Below are positions 1-14,394 of a stretch of 64,000 bases of DNA, piece after piece. How positions within the stretch are numbered: position 1 is the stretch's first letter; every line of letters starts with the position of its first letter. The position numbers and the translations under genes were made by a program. The stretch spans positions 24,580,501-24,644,500 of the forward strand of contig CM069610.1 of NCBI GenBank assembly GCA_035771175.1, written 5' to 3'. The stretch is from Paratinospora sagittata. Taxonomy: Eukaryota > Streptophyta > Magnoliopsida > Ranunculales > Menispermaceae. The notes below the pieces were generated by a model, which saw only the letters and a program-made list of their open reading frames with translations, was not told the origin of the DNA and made no database searches.

Positions 1-176
1 AAGATCAAACTAATGCCTTACTTTGGCATGAGATATGTCTTCGTTCTTCTAGCTTTATATTTGTAGACTTCGAAAGCCATTGTTTGATGTGTTCTTGATG
101 CAAGACACAATGATGTGTTCTTTTTTTCTGTGTTATCTTACTGAGACCACTTCATATATACTTACAACTTAAAACA
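1..176 (+). repeat. Monomer 0, 3' part only
   Basis: This is the end of a monomer cut by the window edge. It has the variant GACACAATGATGTG where most copies read GACAATTGATGTG. Confidence 0.95.
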
Positions 177-1361
177 ATGGATAGCCTATGCAAATCTAAG
201 CACAAAAGGGATAAAATGAAGGACTTGCTGATCAACGACGTTATCATCAAGACAGATTGCAATTTTGATTCTATTCGAAGCTTGTTTTGACAAATGCATG
301 AATCAATACTTTCTTCTCTTGAAAAACTCTTTGGAAAGCTCAATCTAACTTGCAAAAATCGTGTGTGTTGTATTTTTGAAAATCAGAGAATGAGTGTTTT
401 ATAAAATTAGAAGTTGTGGGTTAAAGGGCAAGAGAGTACAAAATGATTTGAATTCAAAACATTATTTAATCTAAAGTTGTTTTGGGCATGCGAAACAATA
501 GGAATCATCTAGGTGTTAGTAGAGAATAATTCAATTAAAATAACCTGGAAAAATTGAGTAAGGAATAAAAAAATCGAGCAAGCAGAAGTGCCCACATTGT
601 TCTAGTTAGAAATATCAGATTTTTGTCTCAGACGTGGATAGCGTGCTATTGGGTTGTCTATCATGTTCTCAATTGACAGATAGCAGGCTATAGCAGATAA
701 ATATACACAAACCCGAGAGCTCGAGTTTTACGGACTTTCCGATAGCGTGTTATCGAGGCCTATATCGCGCTATTGCCCATTTTACTAAAAATGAAAAGAT
801 CACGGCAACAGCTTTATAGCGAAGTATCAAAGGGGATAGCGCGGTATAAACAATTTTTTCGAAAAACAAATGTTTTGTTATAGAACCCTATCAACGTGCT
901 ATCAACACTGATAGTGCGCTAGTGCCTTCTGGAAAATTTTGGCAAATTGTTGGATAGCCTTGTTTTTGTAAAATTAATATTTTGACAATCAAGAACCATT
1001 CCATTAACTCAAAACATATTGTATAAGATTAAAAACTTTTAAATAATTCAAAACTCATTGAAATTATGATTAAAACCTTTCGGAAAACATTTTTTCAAAA
1101 TGAAATACTATATCGATGTGATTTTGAAGACTTTGCAGATTTCAGAGTTTTAGTGCTGAGATTGATCGAGAGGTTACCCTACACACCAAAGATCAAACTA
1201 ATGCCTTACTTAGGCATGAGATATGTCTTCGTTCTTCTAGCTTGATCTTTGTAGACTTCGAAAGCTATTGTTTGATGTGTTCTTGATGCAAGACAATTGA
1301 TGTGTTCTTTTTTGTTGTGTTATCTTACCGAGACCACTTCAAATACTTTCAACTTAAACCA
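177..1361 (+). repeat. Satellite monomer 1 (1,185 bp)
   Basis: Shares TTGAGTAAGGAATAAAAAAA and CATTGTTCTAGTTAG with the next two monomers. Private changes include CCTATGCAAATC and CAAATGCATGAATC. Confidence 0.97.
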
Positions 1362-2546
1362 ATGGATAGCCTCTGCAAATCTAAGCACAAAAGGGATAAA
1401 ATGAAGAACTTGCTGATCAACGACGTTATCATCAAGACAAATTGCAATTTTGATTCTATTCGAAGCTTGTTTTGACAAATGCGAGAATCAATACTTTCTT
1501 CTCTTGAAAAACACTTTGGAAAGCTCAATCTAACTTGCAAAAATCGTGTGTGTTGTATTTTTGAAAATCAAAGAATGAGTGTTTTATAAAATTAGAAGTT
1601 GCGGGTTAAAGGGCAAGAGAGTACAAAATGATTTGAATTCAAAACATTGTTGAATCTAAAGTTGTTTTGGGCATGCGAGACAATAGGAATCATCTAGGTG
1701 TTAGTAGAGAATATTTCAATTAAAATAACCTGGAAAAATTGAGTAAGGAATAAAAAAATCGAGCAAGCAGAAGTGCCCACATTGTTCTAGTGAGAAATAT
1801 CAGATTTTTGTCTCAGACGTGGATAGCGTGCTATTGGGTTGTGTATCATGTTCTCAATTGACAGATAGCACGTTATAGCAGATCGATATACACAAACCCG
1901 AGAGCTCGAGTTTTACGGACTTTCCGATAGCGTGTTATTGAGGCTTATAGCGCGCTATTGCCCATTTTACTAAAAATGGAAAGATCATGGCAACAGCTTT
2001 ATAGCGAAGTATCAATGGCGATAGCGCGGTATAGACAATTTTTCAGAAAAACAAATGTTTTGTTATAGAACCCTATCAGCGTGCTATCAACACTGATAGT
2101 GCGCTAGTGCGTTCAGGAAAATTTTGGCAAATTGCTGGATAGCCTTATTTTTGTAAAATTAATATTTTGACACTCAAGAACCATTTCATTAACTCAAAAC
2201 ATATTGTAGAAGATTAAAAACTTTTAAATAATTCAAAACTCATTGAAATTATGATTAAAACCTTTCGGACAACATTTTTTCAAAATGAAATACTATATCG
2301 AAGTGATTTTGAAGACTTTGCAGATTTCAGACTTTTAGTGCTGAGATTGATCGAGAGGTTACCCTACACACCAAAGATCAAACTAATGCCTTACTTAGGC
2401 ATGAGATATGTCTTCGTTCTTTTAGCTTGATCTTTGTAGACTTCGAAAGCTATTGTTTGATGTGTTCTTGATGCAAGACAATTGATGTGTTCTTTTTTGT
2501 TTTGTTATCTTACCGAGACCTCTGCATATACTTACAACTTAAAACA
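1362..2546 (+). repeat. Satellite monomer 2 (1,185 bp)
   Basis: One palindromic box reads GATAGCACGTTATAG, and GAGGCTTATAGCGCGC replaces the usual GAGGCCTATAG. Preceded by the diverged stretch CAAATACTTTCAACTTAAACC. Confidence 0.97.
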
Positions 2547-3731
2547 ATGGATAGCCTCTGCAAATCTAGGCACAAAAGGGATAAAATGAAGAACTTGCTG
2601 ATCAACGACGTTATCATCAAGACAAATTGCAATTTTGATTCTATTCGAAGCTTATTTTGGCAAATGCAAGAATCAATACTTTCTTCTCTTGAAAAACTCT
2701 TTGGAAAGCTCAATCTAACTTGCAAAAATCGTGTGTGTTGTATTTTTGAAAATCAAAGAATGAGTGTTTTATAAAATTAGAAGTTGCGGGTTAAAGGGCA
2801 AGAGAGTACAAAATGATTTGAATTCAAAACATTGTTCAATCTAAAGTTGTTTTGGGCATGCGAGACAATAGCAATCATCTAGGTGTTAGTAGAGAATATT
2901 TCAATTAAGATAACCTGGAAAAACTGAGTAAGGAACAGAAAAATCGAGCAAGCAGAAGTGCCCACATTGTTCTAGTTAGAAATATCAGATTTTTGTCTCA
3001 GACGTGCATAGCGTGCTATTGGGTTGTCTATCATGTTCTCAATTGACAGATAGCAGGCTATAGCAGATCGATATACACAAACCCGAGAGCTCGAGTTTTA
3101 CGGACTTTCCGATAGCGTGTTATCGAGGCCTATATCGCGCTATTGCCCATTTTACTAAAAATGAAAAGATCACGGCAACAACTTTATAGAGAAATATCAA
3201 AGGGGATAGCGCGGTATAGACAATTTTTCAGAAAAACAAATGTTTTGTTAGAGAACCCTATCAGCGTGCTATCAACACTGATAGTGCGCTAGTGCCTTCT
3301 GGAAAATTTTGGCAAATTGCTGGATAGCGTTATTTTTGAAAAATTAATATTTTGACACTTAAGAACCATTCCATTAACTCAAAACATTTTGTAGAAGATT
3401 AAAAACTTTTAAATAATTCAAAACTCATTGAAATTATGATTAAAACCTTTCGGAAAACATTTTTTCAAAATGAAATACTATATCGAAGTGATTTTGAAGA
3501 CTTTGCAGATTTCAGAGTTTTAGTGCTGAGATTGATCAAGAGGTTACCCTACACACCAAAGATCAAACTAATGCCTTACTTAGGCATGAGATATGTCTTC
3601 GTTCTTCTAGCATGATCTTTGTAGACTTTGAAAGCTATTGTTTGATGTGTTCGTGATGCAAGACAATTGATGTGTTCTTTTTTGTTGTGTTATCTTACCG
3701 AGACCACTTCATATACTTACAACTTAAAACA
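2547..3731 (+). repeat. Satellite monomer 3 (1,185 bp)
   Basis: Carries TTATTTTGGCAAATG where most copies have TTGTTTTGACAAATG. This turns an in-frame TGA into TGG in the plus-strand frame beginning at the landmark. The first box is altered to GCATAGCGTGCTATT. Confidence 0.97.
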
Positions 3732-4916
3732 ATGGATAGCCTTTGCAAATCTAAGCACAAAAGGGATAAAATGAAGAAATTGCTGATCAACGACGTTATC
3801 ATCAAGACAAATTGCAATTTTGATTCTATTCGAAGCTTGTTTTGACAAATGCAAGAATCAATACTTTCTTCTCTTGAAAAACTCTTTGGAAAGCTCAATC
3901 TAACTTGCAAAAATCGTGTGTGTTGTATTTTTGAAAATCAGAGAATGAGTGTTTTATAAAATTAGAAGTTGCGGGTTAAAGGGCAAGAGAGTACAAAGTG
4001 ATTTGAATTCAAAACATTGTTTAATCTAAAGTTGTTTTGGGCGTGCGAGACAATGGGAATCATCTAGGTGTTAGTAGAGAATATTTCAATTAAGATAACC
4101 TGGAGAAATTGTATAAGGAATAGAAAAATCGAGCAAGCAGAAGTGCCCACATTTTTCTCGTTAGAAATATCAGATTTTTTTCTCAGACGTGGATAGCGTG
4201 CTATTGGGTTGTGTATCATGTTCTCAATTGACAGATAGCATGCTATAGCAGATCGATATACACAAACTCGAGAGCTCGAGTTTTACGGACTTTCCGATAG
4301 CGTGTTATCGTGGCGTATAGCGCTATTGCCCATTTTACTAAAAATGGAAAGGCCGCGGCAACAGCTTTATAGCGAAGTATCAATGGCGATAGCGCGGTAT
4401 TGACAATTTTTCAAAAAAACAAATGTTTTGTTATAGAACCCTATCAGCGTGCTATCAACACTGATAGTACGCTAGTGCCTTCAGGAAAATTTTGGCAAAT
4501 TGCTTGATAGCCTTATTTTTGTAAAATTAATATTTTGACACTCAAGAACCATTCCATTAACTCAAAACATATTGTATAAGATTAAAAACTTTTAAATAAT
4601 TCAAAACTCATTGAAATTTTGATTAAAACCTTTCGGAAAACATTTTTTCAAAATGAAATACTATATCGAAGTGATTTTGAAGACTTTGCAGATTTCAGAG
4701 TTTTAGTGCTGAGATTGATCGAGAGGTTACCCTACACACCAAAGATCAAACTAATGCCTTACTTAGGCATGAGATATGTCTTCGTTCTTTTAACTTTATC
4801 TTTGTAGACTTCGAAAGCTATTGTTTGATGTGTTCTTGATGCAAGACAATTGATGTGTTCTTTTTGGTTGTGTTATCTTACCGAGACCACTTCATATATA
4901 CATACAACTTAAAACA
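3732..4916 (+). repeat. Satellite monomer 4 (1,185 bp)
   Basis: The tail is type a (TGGCGTATAG, GCGGTATTGACAATT). A 2-bp loss shortens one box to TATAGCGCTATTG at about 4317. First copy from the left with ATTGTATAAGGAATAG. Confidence 0.97.
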
Positions 4917-6101
4917 ATGGATAGCCTCTGCAAATCTAAGCACAAAAGGGATAAAATGAAGGACTTACTTATCAACGACGTTATCATCAAGACAGATTAC
5001 AATTTTGATTCTATTCAAAGCTTGTTTTGACAAATGCAAGAATCAATACTTTCTTCTTTTGAAAAACTCTTTGGAAAGCTCAATCTACCTTGCAAAAATC
5101 GTGTGTGTTGTATTTTTGAAAATCAGAGAATGAGTGTTTTATAAAATTAGAAGTTGCGGGTTAAAGGGCAAGAGAGTACAAAATGATTTGAATTTAAAAC
5201 ATTGTTTAATCTAAAGTTGTTTTGGGCGTGCGAGACAATGGGAATCATCTAGGTGTTAGTAGAGAATATTTCAATTAAGATAACTTGGAGAAATTGTATA
5301 AGGAATAGAAAAATCGAGCAAGCAGAAGTGCCCACATTTTTCTCGTTAGAAATATCAGATTTTTTTCTCAGACGTGGATAGCGTGCTATTGGGTTGTGTA
5401 TCATGTTCTCAATTGACAGATAGCAGGCTATAGCAGATCGATATACGCAAACCCGAGAGCTCGAGTTTTACGGACTTTCGGATAGCGTGTTATCGAGGCC
5501 TATATCGCGTTATTGCCCATTTTACTAAAAATGGAAAGATCACGGCAACAACTTTATAGCGAAGTATCAAAGGGGATAGCGCGGTATAGACAATTTTTCA
5601 GAAAAACAAATGTTTTGTTATAGAACCCTATCAGCGTTCTATCAACACTGATAATGCGCTAGTGCCTTCATGTAAATTTTGGCAAATTGCTGGATAGCGT
5701 TATTTTTGAAAAATTAATATTTTGACACTTAAGAACCAATCCATTAACTCAAAACATATTGTAGAAGATTAAAAACTTTTAAATAATTCAAAACTCATTG
5801 AAATTATGATTAAAACCTTTTGGAAAACATTTTTTCAAAATGAAATACAATATCGAAGTGATTTTGAAGACTTTGCAGATTTTAGAGTTTTAGTGCTGAG
5901 ATTGATCGAGAGGTTACCCTACACACCAAAGATCAAACTAATGCCTTACTTAGGCATCAGATATGTCTTCGTTCTTCTAGCTTGATCTTTGTAGACTTCG
6001 AAAGCTATTGTTTGATGTGTTCTTGATGCAAGACAATTGATGTGTTCTTTTTTGTTGTGTTATCTTACCGAGACCACTTCATGTACTTACAAGTTAAAAC
6101 A
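4917..6101 (+). repeat. Satellite monomer 5 (1,185 bp)
   Basis: The tail is type c (CTTCATGTAAATTTT, GGCATCAGATATG), preceding the trimer block. Together with monomer 4 it looks like an a-c remnant lacking b. Confidence 0.97.
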
Positions 6102-7288
6102 ATGGATAGCCTCTGCAAATCTAAGCACAAAAGGGATAAAATGAAGGACTTACTTATCAACGACGTTATCATCAAGAGAGATTACAATTTTGATTCTATT
6201 CAAAGCTTGTTTTGACAAATGCAAGAATCAATACTTTCTTCATTTGAAAAACTCTTTGGAAAGCTCAATCTACCTTGCAAAAATCGTGTGTGTTGTATTT
6301 TTGAAAATCAGAGAATGAGTGTTTTATAAAATTAGAAGTTGCGGGTTAAAGGGCAAGAGAGTACAAAATGATTTGAATTCAAAACATTGTTTAATCTAAA
6401 GTTGTTTTGGGCATCCGAGACAATGGGAATCATCTAGGTGTTAGTAGAGAATATTTCAATTAAGATAACCTGGAGAAATTGTATAAGGAATAGAAAAATC
6501 GAGGAAGCAGAAGTGCCCACATTTTTCTCGTTAGAAATATCAGATTTTTTTCTCAGACGTGGATAGCGTGCTATTGGGTTGTGTATCATGTTCTCAATTG
6601 ACAGATAGCATGCTATAGCAGATCGATATACACAAACCCGAGAGCTCGGGTTTTACGGACTTTCCGATAGCGTGTTATCGTGGCGTATAGCGCGCTATTG
6701 CCCATTTTACTTAAAATGGAAAGGTCGCGGCAACAGCTTTATAGCGAAGTATCAATGGCGATAGCGCGGTATTGACAATTTTTCAGAAAAACAAATGTTT
6801 TGTTATAGAACCCTATCAGCGTGCTATCAACACTGATAGTACGCTAGTGCCTTCAGGAAAATTTTGGCAAATTGCTTGATAGCCTTATTTTTGTAAAATT
6901 AATATTTTGACACTCAAGAACCATTCCATTAACTCAAAACATATTGTATAAGATTAAAAACTTTTAAATAATTCAAAACTCATTGAAATTTTGATTAAAA
7001 CCTTTCGGAAAACATTTTTTCAAAATGAAATACTATATCGAAGTGATTTTGAAGACTTTGCAGATTTCAGAGTTTTAGTGCTGAGATTGATCGAGAGGTT
7101 ACCCTACACACCAAAGATCAAACTAATGCCTTACTTAGGCATGAGATATGTCTTCGTTCTTTTAGCTTTATCTTTGTAGACTTCGAAAGCTATTGTTTGA
7201 TGTGTTCTTGATGCAAGACAATTGATGTGTTCTTTTTGGTTGTGTTATCTTACCGAGACCACTTCATATATACATACAACTTAAAACA
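6102..7288 (+). repeat. Satellite monomer 6, type a (1,187 bp)
   Basis: First a of the trimer block. AAGAGAGATTACAATTT, CATCCGAGAC and GAGCTCGGG mark the type; CTTAAAATGGAAAGG at about 6711 is private. Confidence 0.97.
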
Positions 7289-8469
7289 ATGGATAGCCTC
7301 TGCAAATCTAAGCACAAAAGGGATAAAATGAAGGACTTACTTATCAACGACGTTATCATCAAGACAGATTAATTTTTTGATTCTATTCAAACCTTGTTTT
7401 GACAAATGCAAGAATCAATACTTTCTTCTTTTGAAAAACTCTTTGGAAAGCTCAATCTACCTTGCAAAAATCGTGTGTGTTGTATTTTTGAAAATCAGAG
7501 AATGAGTGTTTTATAAAATTAGAAGTTGCGGGTTAAAGGGCAAGAGAGTACAAAATGATTTGAATTCAAAACATTGTTTAATCTAAAGTTGTTTTGGGCG
7601 AGCGAGACAATGGGAATCATCTAGGTGTTAGTAGAGAATATTTCAATTAATATAACCAGGAGAAATTGTATAAGGAATAGAAAAATCGAGCAAGCAGAAG
7701 TGCCCACATTTTTCTCGTTAGAAATATCAGATTTTTTTCTCAGACGTGGATAGCGTGCTATTGGGTTGTGTATCATGTTCTCGATTGACAGATAGCATGC
7801 TATAGCAGATCGATATACACAAACCCGAGAGCTCGAGTTTTACGGACTTTCCGATAGCGTGTTATCGTGGCGTATAGCGCGCTATTGCCCATTTTACTAA
7901 AAATGGAAAGGTCACGGCAACAGCTTTATAGCGAAGTATCAATGGGGATAGCGCGGTATAGACAATTTAAAAAAACAAATGTTTTGTTATAGAACCCTAT
8001 CAGCGTGCTATCAACACTGATAGTGCGCTAGTGCCTTCTGGAAAATTTTGGCAAATTGCTGGATAGCGTTATTTTTGAAAAATTAATATTTTGACACTTA
8101 AGAACCATTCATTAACTCAAAACATATTGTAGAAGATTAAAAACTTTTAAATAATTCAAAACCCATTGAAATTATGATTAAAACCTTTCGGAAAACATTT
8201 TTTCAAAATGAAATACTATATCGAAGTGATTTTGAAGACTTTGCAGATTTCAGAGTTTTAGTGCTGAGATTGATCGAGAGGTTACCCTACACACCAAAGA
8301 TCAAACTAATGCCATACTTAGGCATGAGATATGTCTTCGTTCTTCTAGCTTGATCTTTGTAGACTTCAAAAGCTATTGTTTGATGTGTTCTTGATGCAAG
8401 ACAATTGATGTGTTCTTTTTTGTTGTGTTATCTTACCGAGACCACTTCATATACTTACAACTTAAAACA
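7289..8469 (+). repeat. Satellite monomer 7, type b (1,181 bp)
   Basis: CAGATTAATTTTTTGATTC near 7366 is shared only with monomer 10. It is shorter mainly because TTTTTCAG is reduced to an A run at CAATTTAAAAAAACAAATG. Confidence 0.97.
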
Positions 8470-9654
8470 ATGGATAGCCTCTGCAAATCTAAGCACAAAA
8501 GGGATAAAATGAAGAAATTGCTGATCAACGACGTTATCATCAAGACAAATTGCAATTTTGATTCTATTCGAAGCTTGTTTTGACAAATGCAAGAATCAAT
8601 ACTTTCTTCTCTTGAAAAACTCTTTGGAAAGCTCAATCTAACTTACAAAAATCATGTGTGTTGTATTTTTAAAAATCAGAGAATGAGCGTTTTATAAAAT
8701 TAGAAGTTGCGGGTTAAAGGGCAAGAGAGTACAAAATGATTTGAATTGAAATCATTGTTTAATCTAAAGTTGTTTTGGGCATGCGAGACAATAGGAATCA
8801 TCTAGGTGTTAGTAGAGAATATTTCAATTAAGATAAATTGGAGAAATTGTATAAGGAATAGAAAAATCGAGCAAGCAGAAGTGCCCACATTTTTCTCGTT
8901 AGAAATATCAGATTTTTTTCTCAGACGTGGATAGCGTGCTATTGGGTTGTGTATCATGTTCTCAATTGACAGATAGCAGGCTATAGCAGATCGATATACG
9001 CAAACCCGAGAGCTCGAGTTTTACGGACTTTCGGATAGCGTGTTATCGAGGCCTATATCGCGTTATTGCCCATTTTACTAAAAATGGAAAGATCACGGCA
9101 ACAACTTTACAGCGAAGTATCAAAGGGGATAGCGCGGTATAGACAATTTTTCAGAAAAACAAATGTTTTGTTATAGAACCCTATCAGCATTCTATCAACA
9201 CTGATAATGCGCTAGTGCCTTCATGTAAATTTTGGCAAATTGCTGGATAGCGTTATTTTTGAAAAATTAATATTTTGACACTTAAGAACCATTCCATTAA
9301 CTCAAAACATATTGTAGAAGATTAAAAACTTTTAAATAATTCAAAACTCATTGAAATTATGATTAAAATCTTTTGGAAAACATTTTTTCAAAATGAAATA
9401 CAATATCGAAGTGATTTTGAAGACTTTGCAGATTTTAGAGTTTTAGTGCTGAGATTGATCGAGAGGTTACCCTACACACCAAAGATCAAACTAATGCCTT
9501 ACTTAGGCATCAGATATGTCTTCGTTCTTCTAGCTTGATCTTTGTAGACTTCGAAAGCTATTGTTTGATGTGGTCTTGATGCAAGACAATTGATGTGTTC
9601 TTTTTTGTTGTGTTATCTTACCGAGACCACTTCATGTACTTACAAGTTAAAACA
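8470..9654 (+). repeat. Satellite monomer 8, type c (1,185 bp)
   Basis: GAAGAAATTGC, TTACAAAAATCATGTG, GAATTGAAATCATTG and GATTAAAATCTTTTGG mark the type. Confidence 0.97.
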
Positions 9655-10841
9655 ATGGATAGCCTCTGCAAATCTAAGCACAAAAGGGATAAAATGAAGG
9701 ACTTACTTATCAACGACGTTATCATCAAGAGAGATTACAATTTTGATTCTATTCAAAGCTTGTTTTGACAAATGCAAGAATCAATACTTTCTTCATTTGA
9801 AAAACTCTTTGGAAAGCTCAATCTACCTTGCAAAAATCGTGTGTGTTGTATTTTTGAAAATCAGAGAATGAGTGTTTTATAAAATTAGAAGTTGCGGGTT
9901 AAAGGGCAAGAGAGTACAAAATGATTTGAATTCAAAACATTGTTTAATCTAAAGTTGTTTTGGGCATCCGAGACAATGGGAATCATCTAGGTGTTAGTAG
10001 AGAATATTTCAATTAAGATAACCTGGAGAAATTGTATAAGGAATAGAAAAATCGAGGAAGCAGAAGTGCCCACATTTTTCTCGTTAGAAATATCAGATTT
10101 TTTTCTCAGACGTGGATAGCGTGCTATTGGGTTGTGTATCATGTTCTCAATTGACAGATAGCATGCTATAGCAGATCGATATACACAAACCCGAGAGCTC
10201 GGGTTTTACGGACTTTCCGATAGCGTGTTATCGTGGCGTATAGCGCGCTATTGCCCATTTTACTAAAAATGGAAAGGTCGCGGCAACAGCTTTATAGCGA
10301 AGTATCAATGGCGATAGCGCGGTATTGACAATTTTTCAGAAAAACAAATGTTTTGTTATAGAACCCTATCAGCGTGCTATCAACACTGATAGGACGCTAG
10401 TGCCTTCAGGAAAATTTTGGCAAATTGCTTGATAGCCTTATTTTTGTAAAATTAATATTTTGACACTCAAGAACCATTCCATTAACTCAAAACATATTGT
10501 ATAAGATTAAAAACTTTTAAATAATTCAAAACTCATTGAAATTTTGATTAAAACCTTTCGGAAAACATTTTTTCAAAATGAAATACTATATCGAAGTGAT
10601 TTTGAAGACTTTGCAGATTTCAGAGTTTTAGTGCTGAGATTGATCGAGAGGTTACCCTACACACCAAAGATCAAACTAATGCCTTACTTAGGCATGAGAT
10701 ATGTCTTCGTTCTTTTAGCTTTATCTTTGTAGACTTCGAAAGCTATTGTTTGATGTGTTCTTGATGCAAGACAATTGATGTGTTCTTTTTGGTTGTGTTA
10801 TCTTACCGAGACCACTTCATATATACATACAACTTAAAACA
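9655..10841 (+). repeat. Satellite monomer 9, type a (1,187 bp)
   Basis: Almost identical to monomer 6. Differences seen include CTGATAGGACGC for CTGATAGTACGC. Confidence 0.97.
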
Positions 10842-12022
10842 ATGGATAGCCTCTGCAAATCTAAGCACAAAAGGGATAAAATGAAGGACTTACTTATCAA
10901 CGACGTTATCATCAAGACAGATTAATTTTTTGATTCTATTCAAACCTTGTTTTGACAAATGCAAGAATCAATACTTTCTTCTTTTGAAAAACTCTTTGGA
11001 AAGCTCAATCTACCTTGCAAAAATCGTGTGTGTTGTATTTTTGAAAATCAGAGAATGAGTGTTTTATAAAATTAGAAGTTGCGGGTTAAAGGGCAAGAGA
11101 GTACAAAATGATTTGAATTCAAAACATTGTTTAATCTAAAGTTGTTTTGGGCGAGCGAGACAATGGGAATCATCTAGGTGTTAGTAGAGAATATTTCAAT
11201 TAATATAACCAGGAGAAATTGTATAAGGAATAGAAAAATCGAGCAAGCAGAAGTGCCCACATTTTTCTCGTTAGAAATATCAGATTTTTTTCTCAGACGT
11301 GGATAGCGTGCTATTGGGTTGTGTATCATGTTCTCGATTGACAGATAGCATGCTATAGCAGATCGATATACACAAACCCGAGAGCTCGAGTTTTACGGAC
11401 TTTCCGATAGCGTGTTATCGTGGCGTATAGCGCGCTATTGCCCATTTTACTAAAAATGGAAAGGTCACGGCAACAGCTTTATAGCGAAGTATCAATGGGG
11501 ATAGCGCGGTATAGACAATTTAAAAAAACAAATGTTTTGTTATAGAACCCTATCAGCGTGCTATCAACACTGATAGTGCGCTAGTGCCTTCTGGAAAATT
11601 TTGGCAAATTGCTGGATAGCATTATTTTTGAAAAATTAATATTTTGACACTTAAGAACCATTCATTAACTCAAAACATATTGTAGAAGATTAAAAACTTT
11701 TAAATAATTCAAAACCCATTGAAATTATGATTAAAACCTTTCGGAAAACATTTTTTCAAAATGAAATACTATATCGAAGTGATTTTGAAGACTTTGCAGA
11801 TTTCAGAGTTTTAGTGCTGAGATTGATCGAGAGGTTACCCTACACACCAAAGATCAAACTAATGCCATACTTAGGCATGAGATATGTCTTCGTTCTTCTA
11901 GCTTGATCTTTGTAGACTTCAAAAGCTATTGTTTGATGTGTTCTTGATGCAAGACAATTGATGTGTTCTTTTTTGTTGTGTTATCTTACCGAGACCACTT
12001 CATATACTTACAACTTAAAACA
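10842..12022 (+). repeat. Satellite monomer 10, type b (1,181 bp)
   Basis: Almost identical to monomer 7, including CAGATTAATTTTTTG. One difference seen is GATAGCATTATTTTTG. Confidence 0.97.
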
Positions 12023-13207
12023 ATGGATAGCCTCTGCAAATCTAAGCACAAAAGGGATAAAATGAAGAAATTGCTGATCAACGACGTTATCATCAAGACA
12101 AATTGCAATTTTGATTCTATTCGAAGCTTGTTTTGACAAATGCAAGAATCAATACTTTCTTCTCTTGAAAAACTCTTTGGAAAGCTCAATCTAACTTACA
12201 AAAATCATGTGTGTTGTATTTTTAAAAATCAGAGAATGAGCGTTTTATAAAATTAGAAGTTGCGGGTTAAAGGGCAAGAGAGTACAAAATGATTTGAATT
12301 GAAATCATTGTTTAATCTAAAGTTGTTTTGGGCATGCGAGACAATAGGAATCATCTAGGTGTTAGTAGAGAATATTTCAATTAAGATAAATTGGAGAAAT
12401 TGTATAAGGAATAGAAAAATCGAGCAAGCAGAAGTGCCCACATTTTTCTCGTTAGAAATATCAGATTTTTTTCTCAGACGTGGATAGCGTGCTATTGGGT
12501 TGTGTATCATGTTCTCAATTGACAGATAGCAGGCTATAGCAGATCGATATACGCAAACCCGAGAGCTCGAGTTTTACGGACTTTCGGATAGCGTGTTATC
12601 GAGGCCTATATCGCGTTATTGCCCATTTTACTAAAAATGGAAAGATCACGGCAACAACTTTACAGCGAAGTATCAAAGGGGATAGCGCGGTATAGACAAT
12701 TTTTCAGAAAAACAAATGTTTTGTTATAGAACCCTATCAGCGTTCTATCAACACTGATAATGCGCTAGTGCCTTCATGTAAATTTTGGCAAATTGCTGGA
12801 TAGCGTTATTTTTGAAAAATTAATATTTTGACACTTAAGAACCATTCCATTAACTCAAAACATATTGTAGAAGATTAAAAACTTTTAAATAATTCAAAAC
12901 TCATTGAAATTATGATTAAAATCTTTTGGAAAACATTTTTTCAAAATGAAATACAATATCGAAGTGATTTTGAAGACTTTGCAGATTTTAGAGTTTTAGT
13001 GCTGAGATTGATCGAGAGGTTACCCTACACACCAAAGATCAAACTAATGCCTTACTTAGGCATCAGATATGTCTTCGTTCTTCTAGCTTGATCTTTGTAG
13101 ACTTCGAAAGCTATTGTTTGATGTGGTCTTGATGCAAGACAATTGATGTGTTCTTTTTTGTTGTGTTATCTTACCGAGACCACTTCATGTACTTACAAGT
13201 TAAAACA
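12023..13207 (+). repeat. Satellite monomer 11, type c (1,185 bp)
   Basis: Almost identical to monomer 8. A difference seen is CAGCGTTCTATC where monomer 8 has CAGCATTCTATC. Confidence 0.97.
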
Positions 13208-14394
13208 ATGGATAGCCTCTGCAAATCTAAGCACAAAAGGGATAAAATGAAGGACTTACTTATCAACGACGTTATCATCAAGAGAGATTACAATTTTGAT
13301 TATATTCAAAGCTTGTTTTGACAAATGCAAGAATCAATACTTTCTTCATTTGAAAAACTCTTTGGAAAGCTCAATCTACCTTGCAAAAATCGTGTGTGTT
13401 GTATTTTTGAAAATCAGAGAATGAGTGTTTTATAAAATTAGAAGTTGCGGGTTAAAGGGCAAGAGAGTACAAAATGATTTGAATTCAAAACATTGTTTAA
13501 TCTAAAGTTGTTTTGGGCATCCGAGACAATGGGAATCATCTAGGTGTTAGTAGAGAATATTTCAATTAAGATAACCTGGAGAAATTGTATAAGGAATAGA
13601 AAAATCGAGGAAGCAGAAGTGCCCACATTTTTCTCGTTAGAAATATCAGATTTTTTTCTCAGACGTGGATAGCGTGCTATTGGGTTGTGTATCATGTTCT
13701 CAATTGACAGATAGCATGCTATAGCAGATCGATATACACAAACCCGAGAGCTCGGGTTTTACGGACTTTCCGATAGCGTGTTATCGTGGCGTATAGCGCG
13801 CTATTGCCCATTTTACTAAAAATGGAAAGGTCGCGGCAACAGCTTTATAGCGAAGTATCAATGGCGATAGCGCGGTATTGACAATTTTTCAGAAAAACAA
13901 ATGTTTTGTTATAGAACCCTATCAGCGTGCTATCAACACTGATAGGACGCTAGTGCCTTCAGGAAAATTTTGGCAAATTGCTTGATAGCCTTATTTTTGT
14001 AAAATTAATATTTTGACACTCAAGAACCATTCCATTAACTCAAAACATATTGTATAAGATTAAAAACTTTTAAATAATTCAAAACTCATTGAAATTTTGA
14101 TTAAAACCTTTCGGAAAACATTTTTTCAAAATGAAATACTATATCGAAGTGATTTTGAAGACTTTGCAGATTTCAGAGTTTTAGTGCTGAGATTGATCGA
14201 GAGGTTACCCTACACACCAAAGATCAAACTAATGCCTTACTTAGGCATGAGATATGTCTTCGTTCTTTTAGCTTTATCTTTGTAGACTTCGAAAGCTATT
14301 GTTTGATGTGTTCTTGATGCAAGACAATTGATGTGTTCTTTTTGGTTGTGTTATCTTACTGAGACCACTTCATATATACATACAACTTAAAACA
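13208..14394 (+). repeat. Satellite monomer 12, type a (1,187 bp)
   Basis: Matches monomer 9, including CTGATAGGACGC. Private change TGATTATATTCAAAGC. Confidence 0.97.

Noticed and set aside
4619..4807. Plus-strand 62-codon frames as genes
   Set aside because: The start codon varies between ATG, TTG, ACG and ATA among monomers and the end shifts with single-base changes. Nothing suggests selection on the protein.
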